Shown one piece after another: positions 13,209 to 19,503 of a stretch of 19,503 nt of DNA. A program made the translations under genes and the position numbers. Source of the DNA: Acidobacteriota bacterium (GTDB lineage Bacteria > Acidobacteriota > Blastocatellia > Pyrinomonadales > Pyrinomonadaceae); NCBI GenBank assembly GCA_023415725.1, contig JAEZJR010000024.1, positions 1 to 19,503 of the forward strand, read 5' to 3'. Each line of letters begins with the position of its first letter. Position 1 is the first letter of the stretch. The notes beneath the pieces were generated by a model. That model ran no database searches and was not told the DNA's origin. It saw only the letters and a list, made by a program, of their open reading frames with translations.

Positions 13209-14126
13209 TCACGCACAGCGGGTTTCCGCAATGGGGTCGGCATTCACCATTGACCAAATTTCGTCCGCGAACTTGTTCCGCGGGCTTTCGGGTCCGGCAG
13301 CTTTCCGCAATTCATTCTCCAAACCGTCGCGTGTAATAACGCAGACGCTGGATTCGACGAGCCCGTCTTTGTATACGAATACAGGAGCGGCAGTATGCAG
13401 GTCATCGATCACCGATTCGCACACTTGAGTAACGCATGCCGCCAGCCGCTGGGGTGAGCGGTCCTGCATCTCCGCGGCGGACGAAACGGATAGCCCCGGC
13501 TTGGCCAGGAGGCTCTCGAAAAATGGGCAGTCCGCGGTGCAGCGATCGACGTATCTTATATCAGACGAGGCCGCAGTGCACCAACCTTTTGGCAGTTCGG
13601 TTCCAGAATGAACGGCTGATCCCGAAATAGGGACGTTCCAGCGATGGGATAACCGCGACACCGCCGATGAGAGATCTGTCCGATTTCCGATCCCGAATAT
13701 CTTGTGGCTAGGGAATGACGAACTTTCCACCGCCGCCCGGACGAGCAATTCGATCGGGGAGCCGGTTACGAGAATTATCCCTGAGAATCCGGCGTTGTGA
13801 AGGCCGGTTACCGTCCGCCTGATCTCGGCCACGGCCCCTCGCAGGTCGACGATCGTCCCGCAGCCGGAATCGGCCGCTCCGCCGACCACCGCGATGCCCG
13901 CGGAAACACAGTCGTCGATGGTTCCTTGGCCGAGTTCGACCTTGTTGGAAAGCGGAACCATAGCCTGCAGTTCGCGAAACTCGCCGACAAGCCGAGCCGC
14001 CTCCGAACCCACTAACACGACCTCCCTGATCCGGCCGCTGACGAAGAGGGAATAGACCTCCGTCGCAGTGACGGCTTTGAGGCCGATGATGGCTACCTTT
14101 CGGTTTTTCGGATTGTCGGTTGCCAT
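13209..14126 (-). CDS. Degenerate lactate/malate-dehydrogenase-like protein
   Basis: The 305-aa product starts at ATG 14126 with a strong ribosome binding site (GGAGGTGG). The order of motifs resembles LDH/MDH: K-V-A-I-I-G at the first strand, V-V-L-V at the second, I-I-L-V-T-G-S-P where LDH has V-V-T-N-P, K-I-F-G-I-G-N-R-T-D, and S-G-S-A-V-H173-S-G-T-E-L-P where LDH has G-E-H-G-D-T-E-L-P. The possible catalytic His and D151 are kept. However, the GxGxxG dinucleotide motif reads G-L-K-A-V-T, the Asp after the second strand is Gly40, the Asn of T-N-P is Gly, and the position of substrate-binding Arg171 is Ser. It is probably not a normal dehydrogenase; it may have a sensory or structural role linked to the adjacent regulator. 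Eight cysteines lie in the second half. Confidence 0.72.
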   Translation of the reverse strand: MATDNPKNRKVAIIGLKAVTATEVYSLFVSGRIREVVLVGSEAARLVGEFRELQAMVPLSNKVELGQGTIDDCVSAGIAVVGGAADSGCGTIVDLRGAVAEIRRTVTGLHNAGFSGIILVTGSPIELLVRAAVESSSFPSHKIFGIGNRTDLSSAVSRLSHRWNVPISGSAVHSGTELPKGWCTAASSDIRYVDRCTADCPFFESLLAKPGLSVSSAAEMQDRSPQRLAACVTQVCESVIDDLHTAAPVFVYKDGLVESSVCVITRDGLENELRKAAGPESPRNKFADEIWSMVNADPIAETRCA

Positions 14127-14206
14127 GTTAACCACCTCCGTGCGGGGCGAAACTGGGTTTCAGTCAACCAAGTGGGCAATCGGTGTGCCTGCGGGTAAAT
14201 GTGGGT

Positions 14207-14236
14207 ATTATTGCACTTACCTCCTGATAGAGGCAA
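14207..14236 (-). promoter_or_regulatory. Candidate sigma-70 promoter of the LDH-like/regulator unit
   Basis: On the minus strand TTGCCT (14236-14231) and AATAAT (14212-14207) are separated by 18 bases. The -35 element lies in one arm of an imperfect inverted repeat, ACTTACCTC (14215-14223) and GAGGCAAGT (14230-14238), that could be an operator. No TGTGA-type site is present here. Confidence 0.45.
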
Positions 14237-14314
14237 GTTATGGCTAAAATATTGCGAATATTCAAAAAAAGGCGTGAGAAAATCCGCGCAACGACTGGGG
14301 GCAGTGAAGAAGAA

Positions 14315-14338
14315 ACTCCGGCTCAGTCGAGCCGGAGT
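14315..14338 (-). terminator. Terminator of the DUF5670-like gene
   Basis: A perfect 10-bp stem, ACTCCGGCTC (14315-14324) and GAGCCGGAGT (14329-14338), has a 4-base loop. On the minus strand it is followed by TTTCTTCTT. It lies 26 bases after the stop of the 51-aa gene. Confidence 0.75.
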
Positions 14339-14364
14339 CGTGTGTCTATTTTTGGATTTCCGTC

Positions 14365-14520
14365 CTAGAGGGCCGATCTGCGACCGGTGATCAGCTGGAT
14401 CGCGAGTACGACCAGTGCTAGCACGAGCAGGATGTGGATCAGGTTGCCGACCGCCGCTCCGGCGAAGCCGAACCCGAGGGCCCACAATACCAAGAGAACG
14501 ATGACCAATGTCCAGAGCAT
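14365..14520 (-). CDS. Small DUF5670/Lmo0937-type membrane protein (51 aa)
   Basis: A very short gene with a strong ribosome binding site (AAGGAGGT, 7-8 bases before ATG 14520) and its own terminator. The protein starts M-L-W-T-L-V-I-V-L-L-V-L-W-A-L-G, has a central small-residue turn (F-G-F-A-G-A-A-V-G), then N-L-I-H-I-L-L-V-L-A-L-V-V-L-A and a charged end (T-G-R-R). This two-helix pattern with the I-H-I-L-L-V motif is what I recall for the Lmo0937/DUF5670 family of small membrane proteins of unknown function. Members are common in soil and environmental bacteria. Nothing in the sequence ties it to the cytochromes. Confidence 0.85.
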   Translation of the reverse strand: MLWTLVIVLLVLWALGFGFAGAAVGNLIHILLVLALVVLAIQLITGRRSAL

Positions 14521-14717
14521 TTAACTACCTCCTTGCTATCGACGAGTTCCTAAAACGTGGAAGCCAAACTTGTGTGCTGGTTTCAATAAATATTTTAATG
14601 CGAAGTGAACCGGACCTCTGTACGTTGCCGTACAGAGGTCCGGAACCGGCCGTAAAGGTAGGTGAGGAGACACAAATGTGTTCCCTGAGAGACTACGTTG
14701 GAATAGACCGGAAAACC
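14521..14717. other. Intergenic region upstream of the small membrane protein
   Basis: Apart from the perfect hairpin at 14610-14643 and the ribosome binding site next to 14520, I see no gene and no confident promoter. The stretch 14581-14600 is distinctly AT-rich and may contain the promoter of the 51-aa gene. Confidence 0.4.
14610..14643 (-). terminator. Perfect 15-bp hairpin after the glycosidase gene
   Basis: CCGGACCTCTGTACG (14610-14624) and its exact complement (14629-14643) enclose a 4-base loop. It lies 75 bases after the stop of the leftward glycosidase gene. The T-tract on the minus strand is weak (TTCACTT) but an AT-rich stretch follows, so termination is likely though not certain. 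Confidence 0.65.
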
Positions 14718-15845
14718 TTACGCACCGTTCGCCTTCGATCGGACCTGAACCGATCCGAAATCGGGTAATCGTTCGCGGATCGCGTCGGATAGAGGCTGAT
14801 AGGCTTCGCGGCCGCCGGAAGCATCGGGGTAATCCCAAAGTCCGTTGTGGCAATGCCGGTCGTCCGCCCATCCTGGGTGATTGCAGATCGGATAGAGGCA
14901 TATCCCGAGGACGGGCACGCCGGCGGACATCGCGACGAGCACCTGGTCGCAGACGTAATGGAACCAACTTGGGCGCTCTTCGTCTTCGATACCGGTTTCG
15001 GCGATGAGGATCGGCCTCTTATAGCGGTCATAAAACTCGCGAAGGATCTCGCTGAACGGACGGTATTCCTTGTGCCCGCGCGGGATCTTTCTGCGGCTCG
15101 GGTGCCGCCATTGGTTGTGGAAGTAGTAATTGAGCCCGAGGAGGTCCATCGGTTCGAAATCGGCGGTTGCGGCGAGAGCGTCATAAGCGTGGAACTGGGC
15201 ACGCCGGTAACTCTCAGCCGCGCGTTTCGACGCAGGTGAATCGTCCTTCGGGACAACGTGGATCGCGGGGTCCGTGAACATTATCCGTGCAGTGGGATCG
15301 ATCGCGCGGATCTGTTCAACGGAACATCTCGCGGCGTGGATAAGGGTCTTTTTCAATTCGTCTCCCCGGTCGCGCTTGCAGGGATGGAATAGACCCTTGT
15401 CACCTGCGATCCACGAAAAGAACGAGATCTCGTTGACCGGGCAGACCGCGACGCCCGGACCTAGATTTTCTACGAGATATTTCGTTAAGGCCCTAGAAAA
15501 GGCTGCGAACCGTTCCTCGAATTCCGGGGAAAAGATATCCAGATCGTCAGGATAACCGTAATGGAAATAGTCCCAAATGATCTCGATACCGGTCTTTTTC
15601 GCTGCTGCGATCTGGGCGTCGAGGCTGCTGAAATCGTACCGGAACGGTTCAGGCTCGATCAGGTGCCAGCGGACTCCGTCGCGGGCGGTCAACATGCCGT
15701 GCTGGACCATCCGGGCGTAGTCGGCCTCGGCGAAAAAGTCATGCTGGGTGGAGGCGATGAGGTCCAGGCGGCGTCCGCGGTGGTCGCGGTGCGTCGAACA
15801 TTCGAAGCCGCCCATTAGAAAACTTTTGAATCGGACTTCTCTCAT
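14718..15845 (-). CDS. Clan GH-A glycosidase-like protein
   Basis: The 375-aa product reads as a TIM-barrel glycosidase: G-G-F-E-C-S near the start, V-R-W-H-L-I-E-P (first-strand region typical of GH1-type enzymes), a putative acid/base Glu in C-P-V-N138-E139, and a putative nucleophile in L-I-A-E283-T-G. Both sit at the ends of strands 4 and 7 as expected. G-L-N-Y-Y near residue 238 is also seen in beta-glucosidase-like proteins. No signal peptide is visible, so it is probably cytoplasmic. The substrate cannot be told; at 375 aa it is shorter than typical GH1 (about 450). It resembles the GH1-like protein at 16929-18233 in overall plan. Start at ATG 15845, with no clear ribosome binding site; divergent from galE. 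Confidence 0.72.
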   Translation of the reverse strand: MREVRFKSFLMGGFECSTHRDHRGRRLDLIASTQHDFFAEADYARMVQHGMLTARDGVRWHLIEPEPFRYDFSSLDAQIAAAKKTGIEIIWDYFHYGYPDDLDIFSPEFEERFAAFSRALTKYLVENLGPGVAVCPVNEISFFSWIAGDKGLFHPCKRDRGDELKKTLIHAARCSVEQIRAIDPTARIMFTDPAIHVVPKDDSPASKRAAESYRRAQFHAYDALAATADFEPMDLLGLNYYFHNQWRHPSRRKIPRGHKEYRPFSEILREFYDRYKRPILIAETGIEDEERPSWFHYVCDQVLVAMSAGVPVLGICLYPICNHPGWADDRHCHNGLWDYPDASGGREAYQPLSDAIRERLPDFGSVQVRSKANGA

Positions 15846-15917
15846 AACAAAAACAACTGGTCAAAATACTAAGCTTAAAGTGTTAATCTTAAGAAAAATT
15901 TCGTTGATCTCAACAAT
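15846..15917. promoter_or_regulatory. AT-rich divergent promoter region between the glycosidase gene and galE
   Basis: This 72-base spacer is markedly AT-rich compared with its surroundings and must hold promoters for both divergent genes. It contains an inverted repeat CTTAA-N10-TTAAG (15874-15893) that could be an operator. TAATCT (15884-15889) on the plus strand and TAGTAT (15871-15866) on the minus strand are -10 candidates without good -35 partners. Confidence 0.45.
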
Positions 15918-16898
15918 ATGAATATCTTAGTTACCGGCGGCGCCGGGTACATCGGAAGCGTTGTGGTGGAGGAATGCATCTCCGCGGGGCATAAAACATT
16001 TGTTATAGACAACCTCGAGAAGGGACACCGGGAGATGGTGCACCCCGATGCCGGGTTCTTCGAGGGGGATTTCGGCGATGCCGCCCTTGTTGAGCGGATA
16101 TTTCGTGACGAAAGCATCGATACCGTGATCCATATGGCCGCTTACTCCCTTGTCGGGGAATCGGTCGAGCATCCGGCCAAGTATTACCACAATAATGTGG
16201 TGAACGGGCTCAACATGCTCAACACTATGGTCTCATGTGGAGTGAAGAATATCGTATTCTCGTCTACAGCGGCCACTTACGGTGAACCGGAGCGGCAGCC
16301 GATCACCGAAGACTTCCCGAACATACCCACTAACCCCTACGGGGAATCGAAGCTCGCATTCGAACGGGCGTTGAAATGGTACGAGCGGGCCCACGGCGTG
16401 CGGTACGTGAGCCTGCGGTACTTCAACGCGGCCGGAGCGACCGAGCGTTGCGGCGAGATGCACGACCCTGAGACCCACATCATCCCGATCGTGCTCCAGG
16501 CGGCCGCCGGGATGCGCGAATCGGTGCAGATCTACGGCGACGATTACCCGACAAAAGACGGAACCTGCGTGCGTGACTACATCCACGTGACCGATCTTGC
16601 GCGTGCTCACGTGCTCGCGATCGCCTCTGGGAAGAGCGGTATCTACAACCTAGGCTGCGGCGGGGACGGCTACACGGTAAAGGAAGTGATCGAGACGGCC
16701 CGGGAAGTTACCGATCAAGATATTAAAGCCGTCGTCGGTCCGAGGCGTCCCGGTGACCCGGCGGTACTGGTCGCGGGATCGGAACGTATCAAAAGTGAAC
16801 TTGGATGGGAGCCTCAGTTTCAGGATCTGCGGGTGATCATCGGTTCCGCCTGGGACTGGATGAACCGTAACGTGAATGCAAAAGGGACCGGCGTTTAG
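15918..16898 (+). CDS. galE: UDP-glucose 4-epimerase
   Basis: A 326-aa extended short-chain dehydrogenase. The NAD-binding motif G-G-A-G-Y-I-G is at residues 7-13, D31-N-L begins the ribose-binding loop, S-S-T-A-A-T-Y-G lies at 115-122, and the catalytic pair is Y141-G-E-S-K145. R-Y-F-N-A-A-G-A and Y-P-T-K-D-G-T-C-V-R-D-Y-I-H-V are strong GalE signatures that bind the UDP-sugar. The enzyme interconverts UDP-glucose and UDP-galactose in the cytoplasm, feeding galactose use or polysaccharide synthesis. Length is normal. It is flanked by three glycosidase-like genes on the other strand, suggesting a local carbohydrate theme, although it is transcribed separately. Start at ATG 15918, with no evident ribosome binding site. 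Confidence 0.95.
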   Translation: MNILVTGGAGYIGSVVVEECISAGHKTFVIDNLEKGHREMVHPDAGFFEGDFGDAALVERIFRDESIDTVIHMAAYSLVGESVEHPAKYYHNNVVNGLNMLNTMVSCGVKNIVFSSTAATYGEPERQPITEDFPNIPTNPYGESKLAFERALKWYERAHGVRYVSLRYFNAAGATERCGEMHDPETHIIPIVLQAAAGMRESVQIYGDDYPTKDGTCVRDYIHVTDLARAHVLAIASGKSGIYNLGCGGDGYTVKEVIETAREVTDQDIKAVVGPRRPGDPAVLVAGSERIKSELGWEPQFQDLRVIIGSAWDWMNRNVNAKGTGV

Positions 16899-16906
16899 CC
16901 GGCCCC
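16884..16906 (-). terminator. Terminator overlapping the 3' end of galE
   Basis: GGGACCGGC (16884-16892) pairs with GCCGGCCCC (16898-16906) with one mismatch around a 5-base loop. On the minus strand it is followed by TTTTGCATT, so it serves the leftward GH1-like gene. On the plus strand no T-run follows. The hairpin includes the galE stop codon (16896-16898). Confidence 0.65.
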
Positions 16907-16928
16907 TGTTGGATCCTTCAATAATTTC

Positions 16929-18233
16929 CTACACCGTGGCGAGCGGGGATCTTTCAGGCGAAGAACGATGAACCGAAGGCATGGCAAGGTCGCCAACCGA
17001 GGCCAGCGGATCGGCCGCCCGTTCACGGAACATATCTACGAGAGGGGTCGGGTGCCATCGCGGCCCCTCTTTTTCTCTGTTGATTCGATAAAGCCCGAGT
17101 TCGAGGTAGAAATCCTCCAACGGGCCGTCCGAGAACCTGTACCGCCAGTCGATCATCGTGAAAAGCGGGAACCAGGTGTAACCGATCACAGGCACGCCCT
17201 CGCTCCGCATCTCTTTGATCACCCTCACGGACGAATCCAGCCAGCGTTCCCGGATCTCTTCGCTCCCGACGGCACTGGTCTCGGTTATCATGATCGCCGT
17301 GTTGTAACGTTCGTGATATTTCTTGATAAGTTCGGCAAATCCGTCGCCCTCAGGCTCCGTCTCGCGAAACGCCAACCGGCCTCGCTTATCGATGTAAAGC
17401 TGCTTCGTGGACCACTGAGGGTAGAAGTTCAACCCGACAACGTCGAGAGCGGCCTTGCTCTGCTCCAGTTCGTGCAGGGCGTTCGGGTCGGCGCCGTTGC
17501 GAACCAGCCAGGAAAACAGCTCATGGTTGTGGTTCAAGCGGCCGGAGATAAGGTCGAAGCACAGGTACCCGCGCATCTCCTCCTCGGTGGCGAGTGCCTT
17601 TAGATTCTCGGAGGCGGTTCGGTTCAGTCCCGTCGCTTCCACATGCACCATAACCGAGTTCGGATCGATCTCCTTGAGACGCTCCACGGTCCGCACGATC
17701 CCCCGTGCCAGCTGGAGCATAATTTTGATGTATCCCTTTTCGCCCTTCAAATACGGGGGCCAAAGTCCGCGCATTCCGCACATTAGCGAGTTGATGATCG
17801 GCTCGTTGAGCGGGGTGTACCAGCTGATAAGGTGTTTATAACGGGAAGCGAACTCTGCGGCGTAATCGGCGACGTACTTCGGGTAGTCCTTGTTGGCGAA
17901 TTCCTTCTTCAGCCAAAACGGGGTCCCGTAGTGCATCAGGTCGATGATCGGCAGGATGCCGAGTTCCTCGACCATGTACGGGATCACTTGGTCCGTCCAG
18001 CTCCAATCGAACCGCCCTTGCTCAGGCTCCACCTTGTACCAGGGCACGCCCCAGCGAAGGGAATTCATGCCGACGTCCTTGGCAAGCAGGAGGTCTTCCT
18101 TCCAATGTTCGTAATGGCCCATCAGCTCGTACTCGTCGAGCGCACGATGACCGGGCCGCGTTTGGGGCACGAACGTATCTTCGATACCGCCGGCCCAGAG
18201 AAAATCTTTAGCGGAGCGTCCTGGGACTCTCAT
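16929..18233 (-). CDS. GH1-like beta-glycosidase
   Basis: From ATG 18233 the product is 434 aa; an in-frame TTG at 18257, three bases after the upstream stop codon and with GGAG 13 bases ahead, would give 442. The start F-L-W-A-G-G-I-E-D-T-F resembles the GH1 F-x-W-G-x-A opening. S-L-R-W-G-V-P-W-Y-K-V-E-P-E-Q-G matches the family W-x-R-I-x-P region. Y-T-P-L-N-E-P holds the acid/base Glu (residue 144), and M-I-T-E-T-S holds the nucleophile position (residue 318). GH1 normally has E-N-G there, so the Thr-Ser replacement marks a divergent subfamily. No signal peptide is seen. It probably hydrolyses a beta-linked sugar in the cytoplasm; substrate unknown. Likely co-transcribed with the GH43-like gene. 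Confidence 0.82.
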   Translation of the reverse strand: MRVPGRSAKDFLWAGGIEDTFVPQTRPGHRALDEYELMGHYEHWKEDLLLAKDVGMNSLRWGVPWYKVEPEQGRFDWSWTDQVIPYMVEELGILPIIDLMHYGTPFWLKKEFANKDYPKYVADYAAEFASRYKHLISWYTPLNEPIINSLMCGMRGLWPPYLKGEKGYIKIMLQLARGIVRTVERLKEIDPNSVMVHVEATGLNRTASENLKALATEEEMRGYLCFDLISGRLNHNHELFSWLVRNGADPNALHELEQSKAALDVVGLNFYPQWSTKQLYIDKRGRLAFRETEPEGDGFAELIKKYHERYNTAIMITETSAVGSEEIRERWLDSSVRVIKEMRSEGVPVIGYTWFPLFTMIDWRYRFSDGPLEDFYLELGLYRINREKEGPRWHPTPLVDMFRERAADPLASVGDLAMPSVHRSSPERSPLATV

Positions 18234-18260
18234 GTTGTGGGATGTATGGTCTTTCAAAAT

Positions 18261-19503
18261 TTATTCGCTCTCCACGTCCGCCAAGGGTGTCCATCTGATC
18301 ATTTCGCATGCGACCGTGGCTTCTTTAGTAAAGATGCCAACGATCGTCGGGTTACTGTCCATTTCCAGTTCGCCGAGGAAACGATCCTCCGATTCAATTC
18401 GCAATGTGCTTTCGAGTCTTAAAAACCGAAATTGTCTGTGGACTTCCTCTTGATACGAGGAGGGCAGAGGCAGGCTTATGCCACTTAAAGTATCCCTTAA
18501 AACCGGCTGCCCGTCTACCGTTCCGACCAGCAATTTCCGCAAAACCTCCCCACTATTGTCGATAAATACAAACCCGAAACCCGCGTCCGGGACTTCCTTT
18601 TGGATGGTTCGAAGGTTCGCAGCGAGATCGAACGATCTTGTAGGCTCACCCTTCCATACGTAGCCCTCGTCACCGACGCTCGCGGATATCCGAAGTTCTC
18701 CGTCGGACAGTCTAGCGTCGATCGGCCCGGTGTTGTTCCAGCCAAAGTCGGTGACGCTACCTATTCCCCGGTCGAAAATGTCCTCGTATCCCGCGGTCAG
18801 AGCGAATCCGCGGATCTCGACCCGCGAGTTCTTGGCTTCGATAAAGAATCGGTCGCACGCGAACTCCAGGCTCGCAGCGATCTTCAACGGCAGGCCGTTT
18901 AGCTTGATCCGGACGAAATGCCCGTCCGCTTCAACACTTAGATGCTGGAACGCCGAGAGGTCGAGTTTCTCCGGTAATGTGAATTCAGCGATCTGTTTGT
19001 CGACAAACCTCGCCTTGCCCCTCACCCGGTCTATCGTTAAGGCAAATACCGGGAGTTCGCCGAATTTGCCGCCGAAAGTAATGGCGGCATCGGATTCCAG
19101 GACTTCAGATATACGGAAACTCAATTCCGTGAGGAAGCATGTGCTGCCGGCGTAGATCTCCGCCCGTGCGTTTCCGGTTTTATTGGCCTGCAAATTTCTA
19201 GAACGCTCCCATTCCCCCGCGAATTCGAACAAAGGCGAATCCGTGCTGTGTGTAGGCTGGAGCGGTGCCAATTGCGGAGTGTAGGTGGGACCATTTACGA
19301 AAAGACGGTCCCCGGCGAATCCCATCCGGTCGATCGCCATTACGCGTTCATCGCCCTGCCAGCAATGGTAGACGCAATATAACTCGCGGCCGTTAGGTCC
19401 GACAGCGGCGCTGTTGTGGCCCGGGCCGATCACTTTTTCGGGAATTGTCCTGAGGATCGGAAGCACCGACGAACCGTCGATCGACTGGTGCCACTCGCTG
19501 GAG
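18261..19503 (-). CDS. GH43-like glycoside hydrolase with C-terminal beta-sandwich, partial
   Basis: The frame is open to the right edge (414 codons before the stop), so the N-terminus is missing. The first visible part, W-H-Q-S-I-D-G and then G-P-G-H-N-S-A-A-V, Y-C-V-Y-H-C-W and M-A-I-D-R-M-G-F, is typical of the late blades of a GH43-type five-bladed propeller, where the G-H-N-S motif and the Y-H motif line the active site. About 310 residues follow with beta-rich, LamG-like character, perhaps two beta-sandwiches (about 90-235 and 245-414 of the visible part). Such domains often bind carbohydrate. The catalytic acids lie outside the window. It ends 3-27 bases before the GH1-like gene, depending on that gene's start, so they form an operon. 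Confidence 0.78.
   Translation of the reverse strand, partial: SSEWHQSIDGSSVLPILRTIPEKVIGPGHNSAAVGPNGRELYCVYHCWQGDERVMAIDRMGFAGDRLFVNGPTYTPQLAPLQPTHSTDSPLFEFAGEWERSRNLQANKTGNARAEIYAGSTCFLTELSFRISEVLESDAAITFGGKFGELPVFALTIDRVRGKARFVDKQIAEFTLPEKLDLSAFQHLSVEADGHFVRIKLNGLPLKIAASLEFACDRFFIEAKNSRVEIRGFALTAGYEDIFDRGIGSVTDFGWNNTGPIDARLSDGELRISASVGDEGYVWKGEPTRSFDLAANLRTIQKEVPDAGFGFVFIDNSGEVLRKLLVGTVDGQPVLRDTLSGISLPLPSSYQEEVHRQFRFLRLESTLRIESEDRFLGELEMDSNPTIVGIFTKEATVACEMIRWTPLADVESE

Noticed and set aside
14215..14238. Imperfect inverted repeat ACTTACCTC/GAGGCAAGT as a confirmed operator
   Set aside because: It overlaps a plausible promoter, but there is one copy only, so it is mentioned as a possibility and not called as a site.
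1..19503. CRISPR arrays, insertion sequences, tRNA or rRNA genes
   Set aside because: No spaced direct repeats, transposase-like frames, terminal inverted repeats or RNA-gene signatures were seen; recurring short words in cytochrome genes are explained by the CXXCH codons.

Overview
The window looks like a chromosomal stretch from an acidobacterium, perhaps of the Blastocatellia/Pyrinomonadales type. That is inference from moderately high GC, System II (ResB/ResC) cytochrome c maturation, DmsE/MtrB-like pairs and Pro/Thr/Ser-rich linkers after the export signals. Without a search it is a guess. There is no rRNA, tRNA, CRISPR array or transposase.

Left two thirds (1-14126): a respiratory electron-export cluster. 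resB and the start of a probable resC/ccsA read leftward (1-1701). Rightward lie two related nonaheme cytochromes (1968-3164, 3173-4072, the second a predicted lipoprotein), a monoheme cytochrome (4244-4579) and a membrane-anchored NapC/NirT-like octaheme cytochrome (4703-6349). Leftward lie a CbcL-like fusion of nine c-hemes with a membrane cytochrome b (6427-8373), an MtrA/DmsE-type decaheme cytochrome (10686-11720) with its MtrB/PioB-like outer-membrane barrel (8586-10673), a cyclic-nucleotide-binding-fold protein without a DNA-binding domain (11853-12341), an Fnr/Crp regulator (12399-13151) and a degenerate lactate/malate-dehydrogenase-like protein (13209-14126). I count 46 c-heme motifs: 45 CXXCH and one CX3CH. 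The layout suggests a route from quinol (CbcL-like and NapC-like proteins) through periplasmic cytochromes to an MtrAB-like outer-membrane conduit. No MtrC-like surface cytochrome and no terminal reductase is seen.

Regulation is legible. TGTGA-N6-TCACA palindromes lie upstream of the first nonaheme gene (1900-1915), the decaheme gene (11812-11827) and the stand-alone cNMP-fold gene (12388-12403), with a one-mismatch-per-arm version (8423-8438) upstream of the CbcL-like gene. Two of them sit exactly 41.5 bp upstream of the start site implied by a good -10 box. The Fnr/Crp protein has an N-terminal cysteine cluster plus a cysteine near the Fnr Cys122 position, and its recognition helix reads R-E-T-V-T-R as in Crp, which fits TGTGA half-sites. 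The cluster therefore looks like a local, probably oxygen- or redox-controlled regulon that includes its own regulator region.

Right third (14365-19503): a 51-aa DUF5670/Lmo0937-type membrane protein, then a carbohydrate region with a clan GH-A glycosidase-like protein (14718-15845, leftward), a UDP-glucose 4-epimerase (15918-16898, rightward), a GH1-like glycosidase (16929-18233, leftward) and the C-terminal part of a GH43-like protein running off the window (18261-19503, leftward). This part appears functionally unrelated to the cytochrome cluster. Hairpin terminators separate most units.
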